Shown here: positions 16,860 to 25,864 of the stretch, in pieces | Layout of the letters: each line of letters starts with the position of its first letter | Numbering within the stretch: the first letter of the stretch is position 1 | Assembly: GCA_041675285.1 (NCBI GenBank) | Contig: JBAYTZ010000005.1 | Location: forward strand, 1-64,000 | Direction of reading: 5' to 3' | DNA from: Candidatus Delongbacteria bacterium | GTDB lineage: Bacteria > CAIWAD01 | Length of the DNA: 64,000 bases | Notes under the pieces: model-generated | Seen by the model: only the letters and a program-made list of their open reading frames with translations | What the model was told of the DNA's origin: nothing | Databases searched by the model: none | Made by a program: the position numbers and the translations under genes

Positions 16860-17954
16860 ATGCGCCACCTGCCCTCCTTCACGTCTGTTGCCGCGCTGGT
16901 TGCCCTGACCGTCTCCACGGCGGAGGGACAAGTTCAACACGAAGGATGGTCCGCCCACCCGTTGACCACTGTGGTGCTGAATCCCCCCGGCGCGCGCGAA
17001 GCGGGATTGGGCGCTGCCGGCAGCCTGCTGGTGACAGGTCCCGCAGCGGCGTGGTGGAACCCGGCTCGGCTGGCCCGCGCGGGCAGCGGGGTGACGGCGC
17101 ACAGTTACGCCCTGTACCCGTATCATCATTCTGGCCATTCCCGACACCAGTTCCTGGCCGCATCGTGGGCGACAGGCTGGAAGGGACTGGGTGTGGGAGT
17201 TGCGGCCAATCGCATCCTGTACCCCGAAATGATCAGGACCGATGAACTCGGCCACATGGTGGGCCGGGACCGTCCTGCGAACACGGACCTGACGGTGGCC
17301 GCGGGCCTGCCCCTGGGGAGGGATTGGCGGGCCGGCGCCGGCCTGCGCTGGCTTCAGGAGGATTGGGGGATCTTTGACTTCAAAGGGACGGCGTGGGCGT
17401 TGAACGCGGGACTTGCCTGGCGCAAGCCGGGCCGCTGGCCCGTGGCGGCCGGCGTCAAGCTGGACAACCTGGGCACCGTCGTCCACTTCGAACCCAGCTT
17501 CAACTTTTCCTTGCCTGCCACGGCCACCATGGCCTTGGCCCTGGACGGACTGGAGCTGGCCGACGGGCGACTAAGTGTGGCCGGCGAAGCGGTCAAATTG
17601 CTCTCATATGAAAACTCCAGTGTGCCGGCCAATGTGTTCACATCGTGGTTCCGCCACGGCGTGCGCGCCGAATTGCATGAGGCCGACTATCGACTGGGCG
17701 CCGAATACGAGCGCGCCTTCACCTTGCCCAAGCTGGGCGAGCTGCGGCTGGCCCTGCGTGGCGGTCGGCGCGTGTTGCCCGCCCGGGAACTGCGCAACTG
17801 GACCTGGGGCCTGGGTCTGGGATGGCATGGCGTGCAAGTGGAGTACAGCCAGGAGCACGAAACACCACGTGGCGCTTGGCTGGCTCGTGATGTGACGCGG
17901 CGCTTCAGCCTGGGCCTCAGCTTTTCGTCTGACAGAGCGGAAGCAGGGGATTGA
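16860..17954 (+). CDS. PorV/PorQ-like outer-membrane beta-barrel protein
   Basis: A 364-residue protein with a signal peptide (SVAALVALTVSTAEGQ) and the family N-terminal signature PPGAREAGLGAAGSLLVTGPAAAWWNPARLA. Alternating strands follow to a C-terminal F-S-L-G-L-S-F. PorV-type proteins are 14-strand FadL-fold barrels that shuttle type IX secretion substrates. This one is more divergent than the copy at 18299, and its codon use is slightly less GC3-rich. ATG 16860 has GAGGA just upstream. A weak promoter-like pair (TTGTTT, 17 bp, CAGCTT) lies near 16808-16836. Confidence 0.75.
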   Translation: MRHLPSFTSVAALVALTVSTAEGQVQHEGWSAHPLTTVVLNPPGAREAGLGAAGSLLVTGPAAAWWNPARLARAGSGVTAHSYALYPYHHSGHSRHQFLAASWATGWKGLGVGVAANRILYPEMIRTDELGHMVGRDRPANTDLTVAAGLPLGRDWRAGAGLRWLQEDWGIFDFKGTAWALNAGLAWRKPGRWPVAAGVKLDNLGTVVHFEPSFNFSLPATATMALALDGLELADGRLSVAGEAVKLLSYENSSVPANVFTSWFRHGVRAELHEADYRLGAEYERAFTLPKLGELRLALRGGRRVLPARELRNWTWGLGLGWHGVQVEYSQEHETPRGAWLARDVTRRFSLGLSFSSDRAEAGD

Positions 17955-17992
17955 CCACCGGCTCCCAGCAGGATTTGCGTGGACGGCGCAGC

Positions 17993-18008
17993 GGGCAGAA
18001 ACTGCCCT
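17993..18008 (+). terminator. Short hairpin after the first PorV-like gene
   Basis: GGGCAG-AAA-CTGCCC (17993-18007) is a 6-bp stem 38 bp past the stop. It has no T tract and directly abuts the next promoter's -35, so it is a weak terminator at best. Confidence 0.3.
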
Positions 18009-18036
18009 TGCGTCTCTGCCGGATGGGTAGTACACT
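18008..18036 (+). promoter_or_regulatory. Promoter of the structured leader before the second PorV-like gene
   Basis: TTGCGT (18008-18013), a 17-bp spacer, then TACACTtgg (18031-18036). The predicted start near 18043 lies about 255 bp before the coding region, leaving room for a structured leader. Confidence 0.55.
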
Positions 18037-18042
18037 TGGCGG

Positions 18043-18231
18043 TCCTTGAATGCACTCAAGGACTTCGTCCTTTGTGACGATGAGGGACGGGCGGCGCGAC
18101 GGCCGCGGAGTTTCAAACGAGGACATCTATCGACGCCTGGCTGAGTTGTTGTTTCGGTCCGCGCAAAGGTTCGCTGACACGGAGACGATAATTCCCAGGC
18201 GTCCGGCACCGGACGCGGGTCCGGTTTTTTT
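18043..18231 (+). ncRNA. Candidate attenuator or riboswitch-like structured leader RNA (class unknown)
   Basis: The leader contains a set of helices that exclude one another. P1 pairs 18132-18140 (GACGCCTGG) with 18195-18203 (CCAGGCGTC), 9 perfect pairs enclosing 54 nt. A second helix pairs 18199-18205 with 18210-18216 (GCGTCCG/CGGACGC). The terminator pairs 18208-18214 with 18219-18225. The middle helix shares strands with both others, so forming P1 should free the terminator and losing P1 should block it. At the 5' end GTCCTTGA (18042-18049) can pair with TCAAGGAC (18056-18063), which can instead pair with GTCCTT (18067-18072). I see no match to riboswitch cores that I know. Confidence 0.5.
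18208..18231 (+). terminator. Intrinsic terminator inside the leader of the second PorV-like gene
   Basis: ACCGGAC (18208-18214), loop GCGG, GTCCGGT (18219-18225), then seven T residues. It ends 68 bp before the PorV ATG, so it would cut off transcription before the gene unless relieved. Confidence 0.82.
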
Positions 18232-18298
18232 GTGCCGGCTTGGGGAAGTTCGACTTCGGCGGCGCGCCGGTCACCACACTTGAACCCTGGAGGATGGA

Positions 18299-19522
18299 AT
18301 GAAGCGACTGACCCTCACCGCGGCGGTACTGGCGGGAGTGATCATCCCCATGCAGCAGGCCCACGCGGTGTCCGAAGCCGCCGTGATCTGGCTGCTGATC
18401 AGCCCCGGCTCGCGGCCCGCCGGCATGGGCGAGGCCTTCGTGGCTGTGGCGGACGACGCCAGCGCCACCTGGTGGAATCCCGCCGGCCTGGCCTTCACCG
18501 AGGGCCGGGACGTGCGCTTCATGCACTCCAACTGGCTGCCCGGCTTCAACCTGGACGACATCTATTTCGACTTCCTGGCCGCCTCGTGGGACATGCCCTC
18601 GCTCTCCGGCAAGATGGGCCTCTCGCTGATCTACCTGAACGAGGGTGACCAGACGCGCACGGACGAGGGCGGCAACGTCATCGGCGTGATCACCAGCAAG
18701 GAATACGCGCTGGGCCTGAGCTACGGCACCAACCTGAACCCCGACCTGGGCTTTGGCTTGACCACCAAGCTCATCGTCTCCGACCTGGCCAGTGGCGTCA
18801 AGGTGGGCTCCCAAGTGGCGGGCACGGGCTACAGCTTCGCCGTGGACCTGGGCACGCTCTGGCAGACGCACCTGCCTTTCACGGAAATGCCCCTGAACCT
18901 GGGCTTCAACCTGGCCAACATCGGTCCGGAGATCAGCTACGCCGACGAGGCCCAGGCCGATCCGCTGCCCACCAACTTGAAGCTGGGCGCCGCGCTCAAC
19001 GCCTACAGCGACGAGCACAACGAAGTCAACCTGGTGCTGGACGTGAACAAACAGCTGGTGCACAAGTCGCTGGTCTCGCACACGCGCCTGATGTCCGGCG
19101 ACCAGCCCGCCTACTGGGAGAACGGCACCAGCCTGACCGTGGAGCCCTACCACATCGCCAGCGGCGACACGGTCTGGCACGAGGAGGCCTGGGAGGGCGA
19201 GTGGGAGTCCGACCCGGTCTTCAAGGCCCTGTTCAGCTCCTGGGCGCCCAACGGCTTCCAGAAGGAGCTGCAGAGCTACGTCTACAACATGGGCGCCGAG
19301 TACTGGTACCGCGGCGAGGCGGGCGGCCTGGGCAAGACGGCCTTCGGCCTGCGCGGCGGCTACCTGAACGACATGGCCGGGCACATCAAATCCTACACCC
19401 TGGGCATGTCCATGCTGATCAACATGGCCTCGCTGGATTTCAGCTATGAGATCTCCACGGACAAGGCCAACCCCTCGCCCCGCAACAAAACGATCCGCTA
19501 CTCCCTCGGCTTCACCTTCTAG
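18299..19522 (+). CDS. PorV-type type IX secretion outer-membrane protein
   Basis: A 407-residue protein. The signal peptide ends AHA, and the signature ISPGSRPAGMGEAFVAVADDASATWWNPAGLAF is nearly a textbook PorV/PorQ N-terminus. Barrel strands run to the C-terminal IRYSLGFTF. Predicted to sit in the outer membrane and pass T9SS cargo from the translocon to the cell-surface attachment machinery. Two proteins in this window end in T9SS-like sorting domains, which supports the assignment. ATG 18299 has CTGGAGG upstream. Expression is probably governed by the leader RNA at 18043-18231. Confidence 0.85.
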   Translation: MKRLTLTAAVLAGVIIPMQQAHAVSEAAVIWLLISPGSRPAGMGEAFVAVADDASATWWNPAGLAFTEGRDVRFMHSNWLPGFNLDDIYFDFLAASWDMPSLSGKMGLSLIYLNEGDQTRTDEGGNVIGVITSKEYALGLSYGTNLNPDLGFGLTTKLIVSDLASGVKVGSQVAGTGYSFAVDLGTLWQTHLPFTEMPLNLGFNLANIGPEISYADEAQADPLPTNLKLGAALNAYSDEHNEVNLVLDVNKQLVHKSLVSHTRLMSGDQPAYWENGTSLTVEPYHIASGDTVWHEEAWEGEWESDPVFKALFSSWAPNGFQKELQSYVYNMGAEYWYRGEAGGLGKTAFGLRGGYLNDMAGHIKSYTLGMSMLINMASLDFSYEISTDKANPSPRNKTIRYSLGFTF

Positions 19523-19544
19523 GGCGGTCATGCGGAGACATCCG

Positions 19545-22500
19545 ATGGACTCGACTCTGCGTGCCCCGGGCCTGTCCCTTCCGACAGGCCCGGGCACCGT
19601 TTCATGCCCGACCCGTCGACGGTCCGCCGGGCGCTTGGTGGCCCTCGTCCTGGCCCTGGCCTTGGCGTGGAGCCTGCCGGCGCGGGCGGAGACCCTGCGC
19701 CTGTTGGCCATCCGCGTGGACTTCCAGCCCGACCAACTGAGCACCACCAGCGGGGACGGGAGTTTCGAGAGCGCCTTCCGCTTCGACACGCCCTGGGCCA
19801 TCGATCCCTTGCCCCACGATTCGCTCTACTTCGATTCCCAGCTGCGCTTCCTGGAGCATTACTACAGCCGGGTCTCCAACGACTCGCTGCGGTTGGAGTG
19901 GGAGATCTGGCCGCGGGGCGGCCAGGCTGCCTATCGCCTGCCCCAGCCCATGTGGCACTACCACTGGAACGACGGCGACGAGCGGACGGACGGCCAGCTG
20001 GCCGAGCTGTTCCGCGCCGCCTGGGCCTTGGCCGACGCCGACCCGGACCTACGGGTGCGGGACGACGCGGGCCAGCCGCGTTTCGACGCCTTCCTGGTCT
20101 TCCACGCCGGCGTGGGGCAGGATTTCGGCGAGGACGGCACGCCCCACGACATTCCCTCGGCCTTTCTCTCGCGCTCCACGGACGGCACGCCCGCGGCCCA
20201 CGAGACCAGCCTGCGGGACGGGGAATCCGGGCTGGAAGTGCCCGTGCGGCAGGGCCTGATCCTGCCCGAGGGCGAGAACCACGCCGACTTCGAGCACGGC
20301 CTGGCGGGCCTCTTGATCCTCCAATTCGGCCACCAGCTGGGTCTGCCCAATCTCTACGACAGCCGGGACGGCACGAGCGTGATCGGCAAGTGGGGTTTGA
20401 TGGATCAGGGCAGCGCCAACTTCCGCGGCCTGCTGCCCGCGCGCCCGGACGCCTGGAGCCGCCTGCTGCTGGGCTGGGACGAGGCCCTGCTGGCGGACAC
20501 GCCCCGGGACAGCGTGCGCGTGGCGGCCCCCGGCCGCGCCCCGGGCGAGCCGCGCATCGTGAAGATCCCCTTGACGGAGCACGAATACCTGCTGGTGGAG
20601 AACCGCCAGCGCGAGGAGACCGGCCGGGACTGGACCTGGGGCCGCGACCGCGACAATCGCTGGGCGCGGCTGGACAGTGACTACTCCTTGAGTTTCCAGG
20701 ACACCCTGGGCGTGGCCTCGGACAGCGCGGGCGTGCTGGTGGCCGTGGGCAACCTGGACTTCGACCTGCCCGGCCAGGGCCTCTTGGTCTGGCACGTGGA
20801 CGAGCGCAGCGCGACGCCGGAGAACGTCGCCGCCAACCGGGTCAACGACGATCCGGCGCGGCGCGGCGTGGATCTGGAGGAAGGCGACGGCGTGCAGGAC
20901 ATCGGGCGCGAGTACGGGCTGTTCTCGCCCCGCGGCTCCGTGGCCCTGGGCGGCAACGAGGATCCCTGGCAGCAACCCAACACGGGCTGGTACCTGAGCA
21001 ACCGCCATTACTCGCTCTCCAACGTCAGCCTGGCCTGGGATACCGAGCCCTCCACGGCCAGCAACGACGGCTTGTTCACGGGCCTGCGATTGGACCAGTT
21101 CGGCCCGCCGGATAGTCTGGGTCACTTCCGGCTGGGCTGGGATTTGCGTCCCCCCTGTCACGGCGACAGCCTGGCCCTCGTCCCGCCCCAGGACTCCCAG
21201 TGGGGCGCTCAGCTGAGCGGCCACGAATGGCTGATGGCGGCGGACACCTGCGCGTGGCTGACCTACGTGGACGACCACGCCCAGCTCTTTGGCCGGCCCC
21301 TGGCGGGGGACGTGGCCGCCTGGATCCGGGCGGACGGATATCCATGCCCGCTGCCCGAGGGCTGGCAGAATCAGCTGAGCGGGCTGTGGCGCCTGGAGCA
21401 GAGCGGCGAGCCGCGCCTGCTGGCCCAGCGCGGGGACAGTTTGGCCCTGTTCCGCCCCCTGGGCCTGCCGCCGCGCTTCACTCTGGACCGGGTCTGGGCC
21501 TCCGGCCAGTCCCTGCAGGCCGTGCTGGTGGCGGGGGGCGGGGAGGCCCGGAGTGGCGACCCCTGGAGCGGACGGCAACCGCGTCTCTGGGTGGTCACGG
21601 GCAACCTGCTGCTGGAACTGGACCCCGTTACACTGGAAGTCGTGGACAGCGCGGGTTCACTGGCCGCGGGACAGGTGCGCCTGGCCGAGCTGGCCGACGG
21701 GAGCGGCTTGCCCGGCGTGGTGGTGGACGGGGAGGTGGACCGGCTCTACCTGCAAGGGCACAACGTGCTGGAGAACGGCGTCCTGCCCGCCGGCGCGCGG
21801 CTGCTGGGCTGGGATGCCCGACCGGAGGTCAGCGCCTGGGGCGACACCCTGACCGCCACGGCCGTGTTGCGGGACGCACAGGGTGCGACGCTCTACCGCG
21901 GCCACGCCGTGCTGGGGCGGGTGGAGTGTCTCAATCGGGGTGTGCGACCCGTGCAGATGGGACCGGATCCGGGCCTCGAGCTGGCCTTCCTGACCCTGGA
22001 CAGCCGCCTGCGGATTTTCAACCAATCGGGCGTGGAAGTGCTGGCCGCGGGACTGGCTGAAGGCGCCGGACCGCCGCTGACGGGCTCGCGCTCGGACGAG
22101 GGCGGCCTGCTGCTGCTCGCCGCCGCCGCGGATCGCCTGGAGGGGTTGGCCGGGGACGGCGAGGCGCCGGCCAGCTGGCCCCGGGTGTGGTCCGGCCGCT
22201 TGGACGGTCCCGTGGCGCTGCCTGGCTTGGGCCTGGTGCTGGGCCTGCGGCCGGATGGCGGCGTGCAGGCCTGGGAGGCGGAGTTGCAGGATCCCGTCTG
22301 GACCCAGCCGCGCGGGTTCAACGACAGCTGGCGGCCCTGGGGCTCGGGAGCCGTCCACACGCAGCCCGTGCGCGAAGTGCGCGAGAATCCGGCCTTCATC
22401 TGGCCCAGCCCGGCCCGCGACGAAGCCCACGTGCGCTTCCTGCTGGCGGGTCCGGCCCGCGTGACCTTCACGGCCTACGACACGGCCGGTGACCGGGTGG

Positions 22501-22652
22501 CCCGGCTGGAGGGCCGCTTCGAGCGCGCCGGCGAGCAGGAGCTGCACTGGCTGCTGGCGGACGTGGCCCCGGGCGCCTACTTCTGCCTGCTGGAGGCCGA
22601 GGGCGTCAGCGACACCTGGACCCGGAGGCTCACATGCGCCGTCATCCGCTAA
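19545..22652 (+). CDS. Secreted M6 (immune inhibitor A)-like protein with inactivated zinc site and T9SS-like sorting domain
   Basis: A 1035-residue protein. A hydrophobic signal (LVALVLALALAWSLPARA) follows a long arginine-rich lead. The body resembles M6 metalloproteases: VFHAGVGQDFGEDGTPHDIPS, then the active-site helix region LLILQFGHQLGLPNLYD, then GLMDQGS. The HExxH motif is broken: Leu259-Gln260-Phe261-Gly262-His263 replaces His-Glu-x-Gly-His, so zinc-dependent catalysis should be lost. The C-terminal ~85 residues (WPSPARDEAHVRFLLAG through VAPGAYFCLLEAEG) are a T9SS type A-like sorting domain. ATG 19545 has GGAGA 6 bp upstream; ATG 19530 is close behind, and the strong hairpin at 19561-19597 leaves a later start possible. 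The 3' end overlaps the next gene by 19 bp. Confidence 0.72.
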   Translation: MDSTLRAPGLSLPTGPGTVSCPTRRRSAGRLVALVLALALAWSLPARAETLRLLAIRVDFQPDQLSTTSGDGSFESAFRFDTPWAIDPLPHDSLYFDSQLRFLEHYYSRVSNDSLRLEWEIWPRGGQAAYRLPQPMWHYHWNDGDERTDGQLAELFRAAWALADADPDLRVRDDAGQPRFDAFLVFHAGVGQDFGEDGTPHDIPSAFLSRSTDGTPAAHETSLRDGESGLEVPVRQGLILPEGENHADFEHGLAGLLILQFGHQLGLPNLYDSRDGTSVIGKWGLMDQGSANFRGLLPARPDAWSRLLLGWDEALLADTPRDSVRVAAPGRAPGEPRIVKIPLTEHEYLLVENRQREETGRDWTWGRDRDNRWARLDSDYSLSFQDTLGVASDSAGVLVAVGNLDFDLPGQGLLVWHVDERSATPENVAANRVNDDPARRGVDLEEGDGVQDIGREYGLFSPRGSVALGGNEDPWQQPNTGWYLSNRHYSLSNVSLAWDTEPSTASNDGLFTGLRLDQFGPPDSLGHFRLGWDLRPPCHGDSLALVPPQDSQWGAQLSGHEWLMAADTCAWLTYVDDHAQLFGRPLAGDVAAWIRADGYPCPLPEGWQNQLSGLWRLEQSGEPRLLAQRGDSLALFRPLGLPPRFTLDRVWASGQSLQAVLVAGGGEARSGDPWSGRQPRLWVVTGNLLLELDPVTLEVVDSAGSLAAGQVRLAELADGSGLPGVVVDGEVDRLYLQGHNVLENGVLPAGARLLGWDARPEVSAWGDTLTATAVLRDAQGATLYRGHAVLGRVECLNRGVRPVQMGPDPGLELAFLTLDSRLRIFNQSGVEVLAAGLAEGAGPPLTGSRSDEGGLLLLAAAADRLEGLAGDGEAPASWPRVWSGRLDGPVALPGLGLVLGLRPDGGVQAWEAELQDPVWTQPRGFNDSWRPWGSGAVHTQPVREVRENPAFIWPSPARDEAHVRFLLAGPARVTFTAYDTAGDRVARLEGRFERAGEQELHWLLADVAPGAYFCLLEAEGVSDTWTRRLTCAVIR
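19561..19602 (+). terminator. Strong inverted repeat after the PorV-type gene
   Basis: A 12-bp perfect stem (19565-19576 with 19583-19594), plus three more pairs beyond a bulged C, loop CCTTCC. It lies 38 bp after the PorV-type stop like a terminator, but also falls inside the annotated N-terminus of the next gene, and its tail is only GTTTC. Confidence 0.55.
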
Positions 22653-25600
22653 GCCTGGTCTGGACGGCGGCGCTGGGCGCGCTCCTGGCCCTGGCCCTGC
22701 CCGCCCGGCTGGCGGCCCAGCCGGCGGAGGTCCCGCACCCCGAGCTCGAGTGGCAAACCACCCAGACGGCGCACTGCGCCATCCACACCCACCAGGGCCT
22801 GGAGGAGCTGGGGCTGGTGGCCGCCCAGATCATGGACGAGATCTGGGAGCCCGTGACCACGCTCTACGACTTCGTGCCGGACACGCGCATCCACCTGATC
22901 TTCTACGACACGGACGACTACTCCAACGGCGGCGCGTACTACTACAACAACAAGATCATCATCTGGGCCACCAGCCTGGACTTCGACCTGCGCGGCCAGC
23001 ACAACTGGCTGCGCAACGTGCTCACCCACGAGTTCACGCACATCATCCAGCTGGGGGCCTCGCGCAAGTTCAGCCGCCAGGTGCCCTTCGCCTACCTGCA
23101 GGTGATGGACTACGAGAGCGAGAAGCGCGGCGACGTGGTCCAGGGCTTCCCCAACTTCATCAGCAGCGTGCCCTTCCCGGGCACCATCATGCCGGCCTGG
23201 TTCGCCGAGGGCACGGCCCAGCACATGCTGGACGGCCACCGCTACGACTTCTGGGACAGCCACCGCGACATGCTGCTGCGCGACCGCGTGCAGCACGGCA
23301 GCCTCTACGACCTGGACGAGATGGCCTCCTTCGACAAGAGCACGGTGGGCAGCGAGTCCGTCTACAACCAGGGCTTCAGCCTGGTGAACTGGATCGCCGC
23401 GCAGTACGGCGAGGAGTCCTTGCGGCGGATCTCAGAGGAGATGTCCCGGCCCGGGCGGATTTCCATCGCGACGGCGCTGGAGACGGCCGTGGGCGTGGAG
23501 GGCCACAAACTCTGGCGGCGCTGGAAGGCCGACCTGGAGGCGCGCTACGCGGCCCAGCTGGCGGGCCTGGAGGGCCGCGGCGTGGAGGGACGGCTGATCT
23601 CCAGCGCGCCGGAAGTCAACCAGAAAGGCGGCGGGCGCGACGAGCACCGTGAGGAGCTCAAGGCCCCGCGCAACATCGCGGGCCCCGGGGCGGAGCTGGC
23701 CTCCTGCTGCTCGGCCTTCGCCCTGCACGAGTTCCCCGAGCCCGCCGACGAACTGGGCCCCACCAACAATCTCAACGCCCAGCTCTCGCCCGACGGCCGC
23801 TACGTGTATTACGCCTCCAACGGCGACGCCGACTGGCTGGGCATGACCGACCTGTGGCGCCTGGAGCGTGCCAGCGGCCAGACGGAGAAGCTGCTGGCCA
23901 ACATCCGCGGCCCCTTCTGCCTCATGCCCGACGGCCAGAGCGTGCTGATCTCGCGCACCAGCCCGGTGGACAAGCAGGGCCGGCACTACAAGGACCTCTA
24001 CCAGTATTGGTTCGAAGAGAAGCTGAGCCGCCGGCTGACGGAGGGCGCGCGTCTGAGCCAGCCCAGCGTGACGCCGGACGGGCGTCAGGTGGTCTGCGTG
24101 CAGAACGGCGGCGGTTCCACGTGGCTGGCCCTGCTCGAGCTGGACAGCCTGGACGGGCCGGCCTGGAAAGCCCTCTCCAAGCGCCAGCGCGAGAAGGCGC
24201 CCAAGGCCGTGGCCCGCCGGCTGACCCACGATCCCTACGGCACGCAATACACCCAGCCCCGGGTGCATCCGGCGGGCGGCCGGCTGGCCGTCGCCCGGGC
24301 CTGGGGCCACGGCCGGGACCTGGTGGAGGTTAGTCTGGCGGACGGCAGCGTGCGGGACCTGCTGGCGACGCCGCTGGACGAGCGCCAACCGGCCTGGAGC
24401 GCCGACGGCCAGTGGCTGCTCTACTCGCGCGACGAGGCGGGGATCTTCAACATCTACCGGCGGCGGCTGGCGGACGGCGCCACCGAGCGGCTCACGGCCG
24501 TGACGGGCGGGGCCTTCCTGCCGGCGCTGAGCGGCGACACGCTCTACTACTCGGGCTACCGCGACCAGGGCTTCCGGCTCTTCGAACTGGCGGGGGTCAA
24601 GGCCCTGGACGAGGGACCCGTCGCCCGGCCGGACTACGCGGCGCAGATTCCGCCGTTGGACACGGCCGACCAGCAGCCGGCGGCCCGCGTCTGGAGCCCG
24701 CTCAAGACCGAGTTCGAGAAGCCCTTCTGGATTCCGCGGCTGGTGATCGACGACGGCCAGGTCAAGCCCGGCTTCTACTTCCTCAACCTGGACGTCTTCG
24801 AGCGCGTGCAGCTCAGCGCGGGCGTGGCCGCGGCGCGGATGAACAATGTGGACCTCTACGCTTCGGCCACGGCCGAGCTGGGGCGCAGCATCGTCTTCAC
24901 CGAGCTCTACGGCATGGTGCGCGACCACCACGAGCGCTTCGCCGATTCGCTGCGGATCATCGACGAGTCGGGCGGCCAGCCCGTCTACGACAGCTACTCC
25001 GTGCCCTACCGCTTCTCGCTCTCCGAGGGCCGGCTGGGCCTGCGGCGCCGGGTGGGCGACGCCCTGAGCGTGGAGGCGGCCCTGCGGCTGGCCTCCTACC
25101 GGGCCATCTACAAGATCCACACCACCACCATCAACTACGACTACTACCACGGGCTGGGCCTGAACCTCAAACTGGACTGGCAGGCCAATCCCGGGCGGCG
25201 CGTGGACGACTTCATCAATCCCCGCGGCAAGCAGTGGGCCCGGCTCGAGCTGAACCAGCACTGGGACAAGCTCATCGACGGCTTCAAGGTGGACGCGGGC
25301 ATGCTGCGCGAGGAATACAAGCCCGCCACCTTCCTGGAGGGCGAGCTGGCCCTGGGCCGCAGCTGGGCCCTGCCCTTCCTGCCCGAGCTGAGCCTGGGCC
25401 TGGACGGCAAGGCCGCCGTGATCGGCGACTCCCAGGTGGACGACTTCTTCTACACCTACGCCGGCGGCCTGATGGGGCTGAAGGGCTACTCGTACTACAG
25501 CCTGGGCGGCGTGCGCAAGGCCCTGGGCCACGCGCGGCTGGGCTTCCCCATCGTCAAGCGCGCGGGCGCGCAGCTGGGGCCCCTGCACTTCAAGCGGCTC

Positions 25601-25864
25601 TACGGCAGCCTGTTCGCCGGCGCGGGCGACGCCTGGGGCGGCCAGTCCGGCGACTTCGAGTTGAAGCGCGAGGCGGGCGCCGACCTCAAGCTCTTCTTCA
25701 CCTCGTGGAGCCTGATGCCCACCGCCCTGACTCTGGGCGCGGCCTACGGCCTGGACGAGTTCCGCGTGCCGGAACTGGATCCGGGCGACACCTACGGCCA
25801 GGAGTGGCGCTGGTACGTCACCCTGCTCTTCGACTTCGACGCCTTTCAGGAGCGCATGCCATGA
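22634..25864 (+). CDS. Secreted HExxH metalloprotease-like / TolB-type beta-propeller / outer-membrane barrel fusion
   Basis: A 1076-residue protein. After the signal peptide (ALLALALPARLAAQ), residues ~40-300 are a peptidase-MA-like domain with an intact zinc motif, His132-Glu-Phe-Thr-His136 in VLTHEFTHIIQ, and a downstream PAWFAEGTAQ that can supply the third ligand. Residues ~380-680 carry TolB/WD40-like propeller repeats (LSPDGRYVYYASNGD, PAWSADGQWLLYSRDE). The last ~350 residues are an Omp85/surface-antigen-like barrel (GLMGLKGYSYYSLGG, LYGSLFAGAGDAWG, ending FDFDAF). Similar fusions occur in Bacteroidetes and relatives. It probably sits in the outer membrane. The ATG lies inside the preceding gene (19-bp overlap, GGAGG upstream) and the stop overlaps the next ATG. 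Confidence 0.78.
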   Translation: MRRHPLSLVWTAALGALLALALPARLAAQPAEVPHPELEWQTTQTAHCAIHTHQGLEELGLVAAQIMDEIWEPVTTLYDFVPDTRIHLIFYDTDDYSNGGAYYYNNKIIIWATSLDFDLRGQHNWLRNVLTHEFTHIIQLGASRKFSRQVPFAYLQVMDYESEKRGDVVQGFPNFISSVPFPGTIMPAWFAEGTAQHMLDGHRYDFWDSHRDMLLRDRVQHGSLYDLDEMASFDKSTVGSESVYNQGFSLVNWIAAQYGEESLRRISEEMSRPGRISIATALETAVGVEGHKLWRRWKADLEARYAAQLAGLEGRGVEGRLISSAPEVNQKGGGRDEHREELKAPRNIAGPGAELASCCSAFALHEFPEPADELGPTNNLNAQLSPDGRYVYYASNGDADWLGMTDLWRLERASGQTEKLLANIRGPFCLMPDGQSVLISRTSPVDKQGRHYKDLYQYWFEEKLSRRLTEGARLSQPSVTPDGRQVVCVQNGGGSTWLALLELDSLDGPAWKALSKRQREKAPKAVARRLTHDPYGTQYTQPRVHPAGGRLAVARAWGHGRDLVEVSLADGSVRDLLATPLDERQPAWSADGQWLLYSRDEAGIFNIYRRRLADGATERLTAVTGGAFLPALSGDTLYYSGYRDQGFRLFELAGVKALDEGPVARPDYAAQIPPLDTADQQPAARVWSPLKTEFEKPFWIPRLVIDDGQVKPGFYFLNLDVFERVQLSAGVAAARMNNVDLYASATAELGRSIVFTELYGMVRDHHERFADSLRIIDESGGQPVYDSYSVPYRFSLSEGRLGLRRRVGDALSVEAALRLASYRAIYKIHTTTINYDYYHGLGLNLKLDWQANPGRRVDDFINPRGKQWARLELNQHWDKLIDGFKVDAGMLREEYKPATFLEGELALGRSWALPFLPELSLGLDGKAAVIGDSQVDDFFYTYAGGLMGLKGYSYYSLGGVRKALGHARLGFPIVKRAGAQLGPLHFKRLYGSLFAGAGDAWGGQSGDFELKREAGADLKLFFTSWSLMPTALTLGAAYGLDEFRVPELDPGDTYGQEWRWYVTLLFDFDAFQERMP

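Noticed and set aside
18050..18283. Short ORF in the leader of the second PorV-type gene (leader peptide or small protein)
   Set aside because: No ribosome-binding site, low-complexity Arg-rich product, and it runs through the terminator; RNA structure explains the region better.
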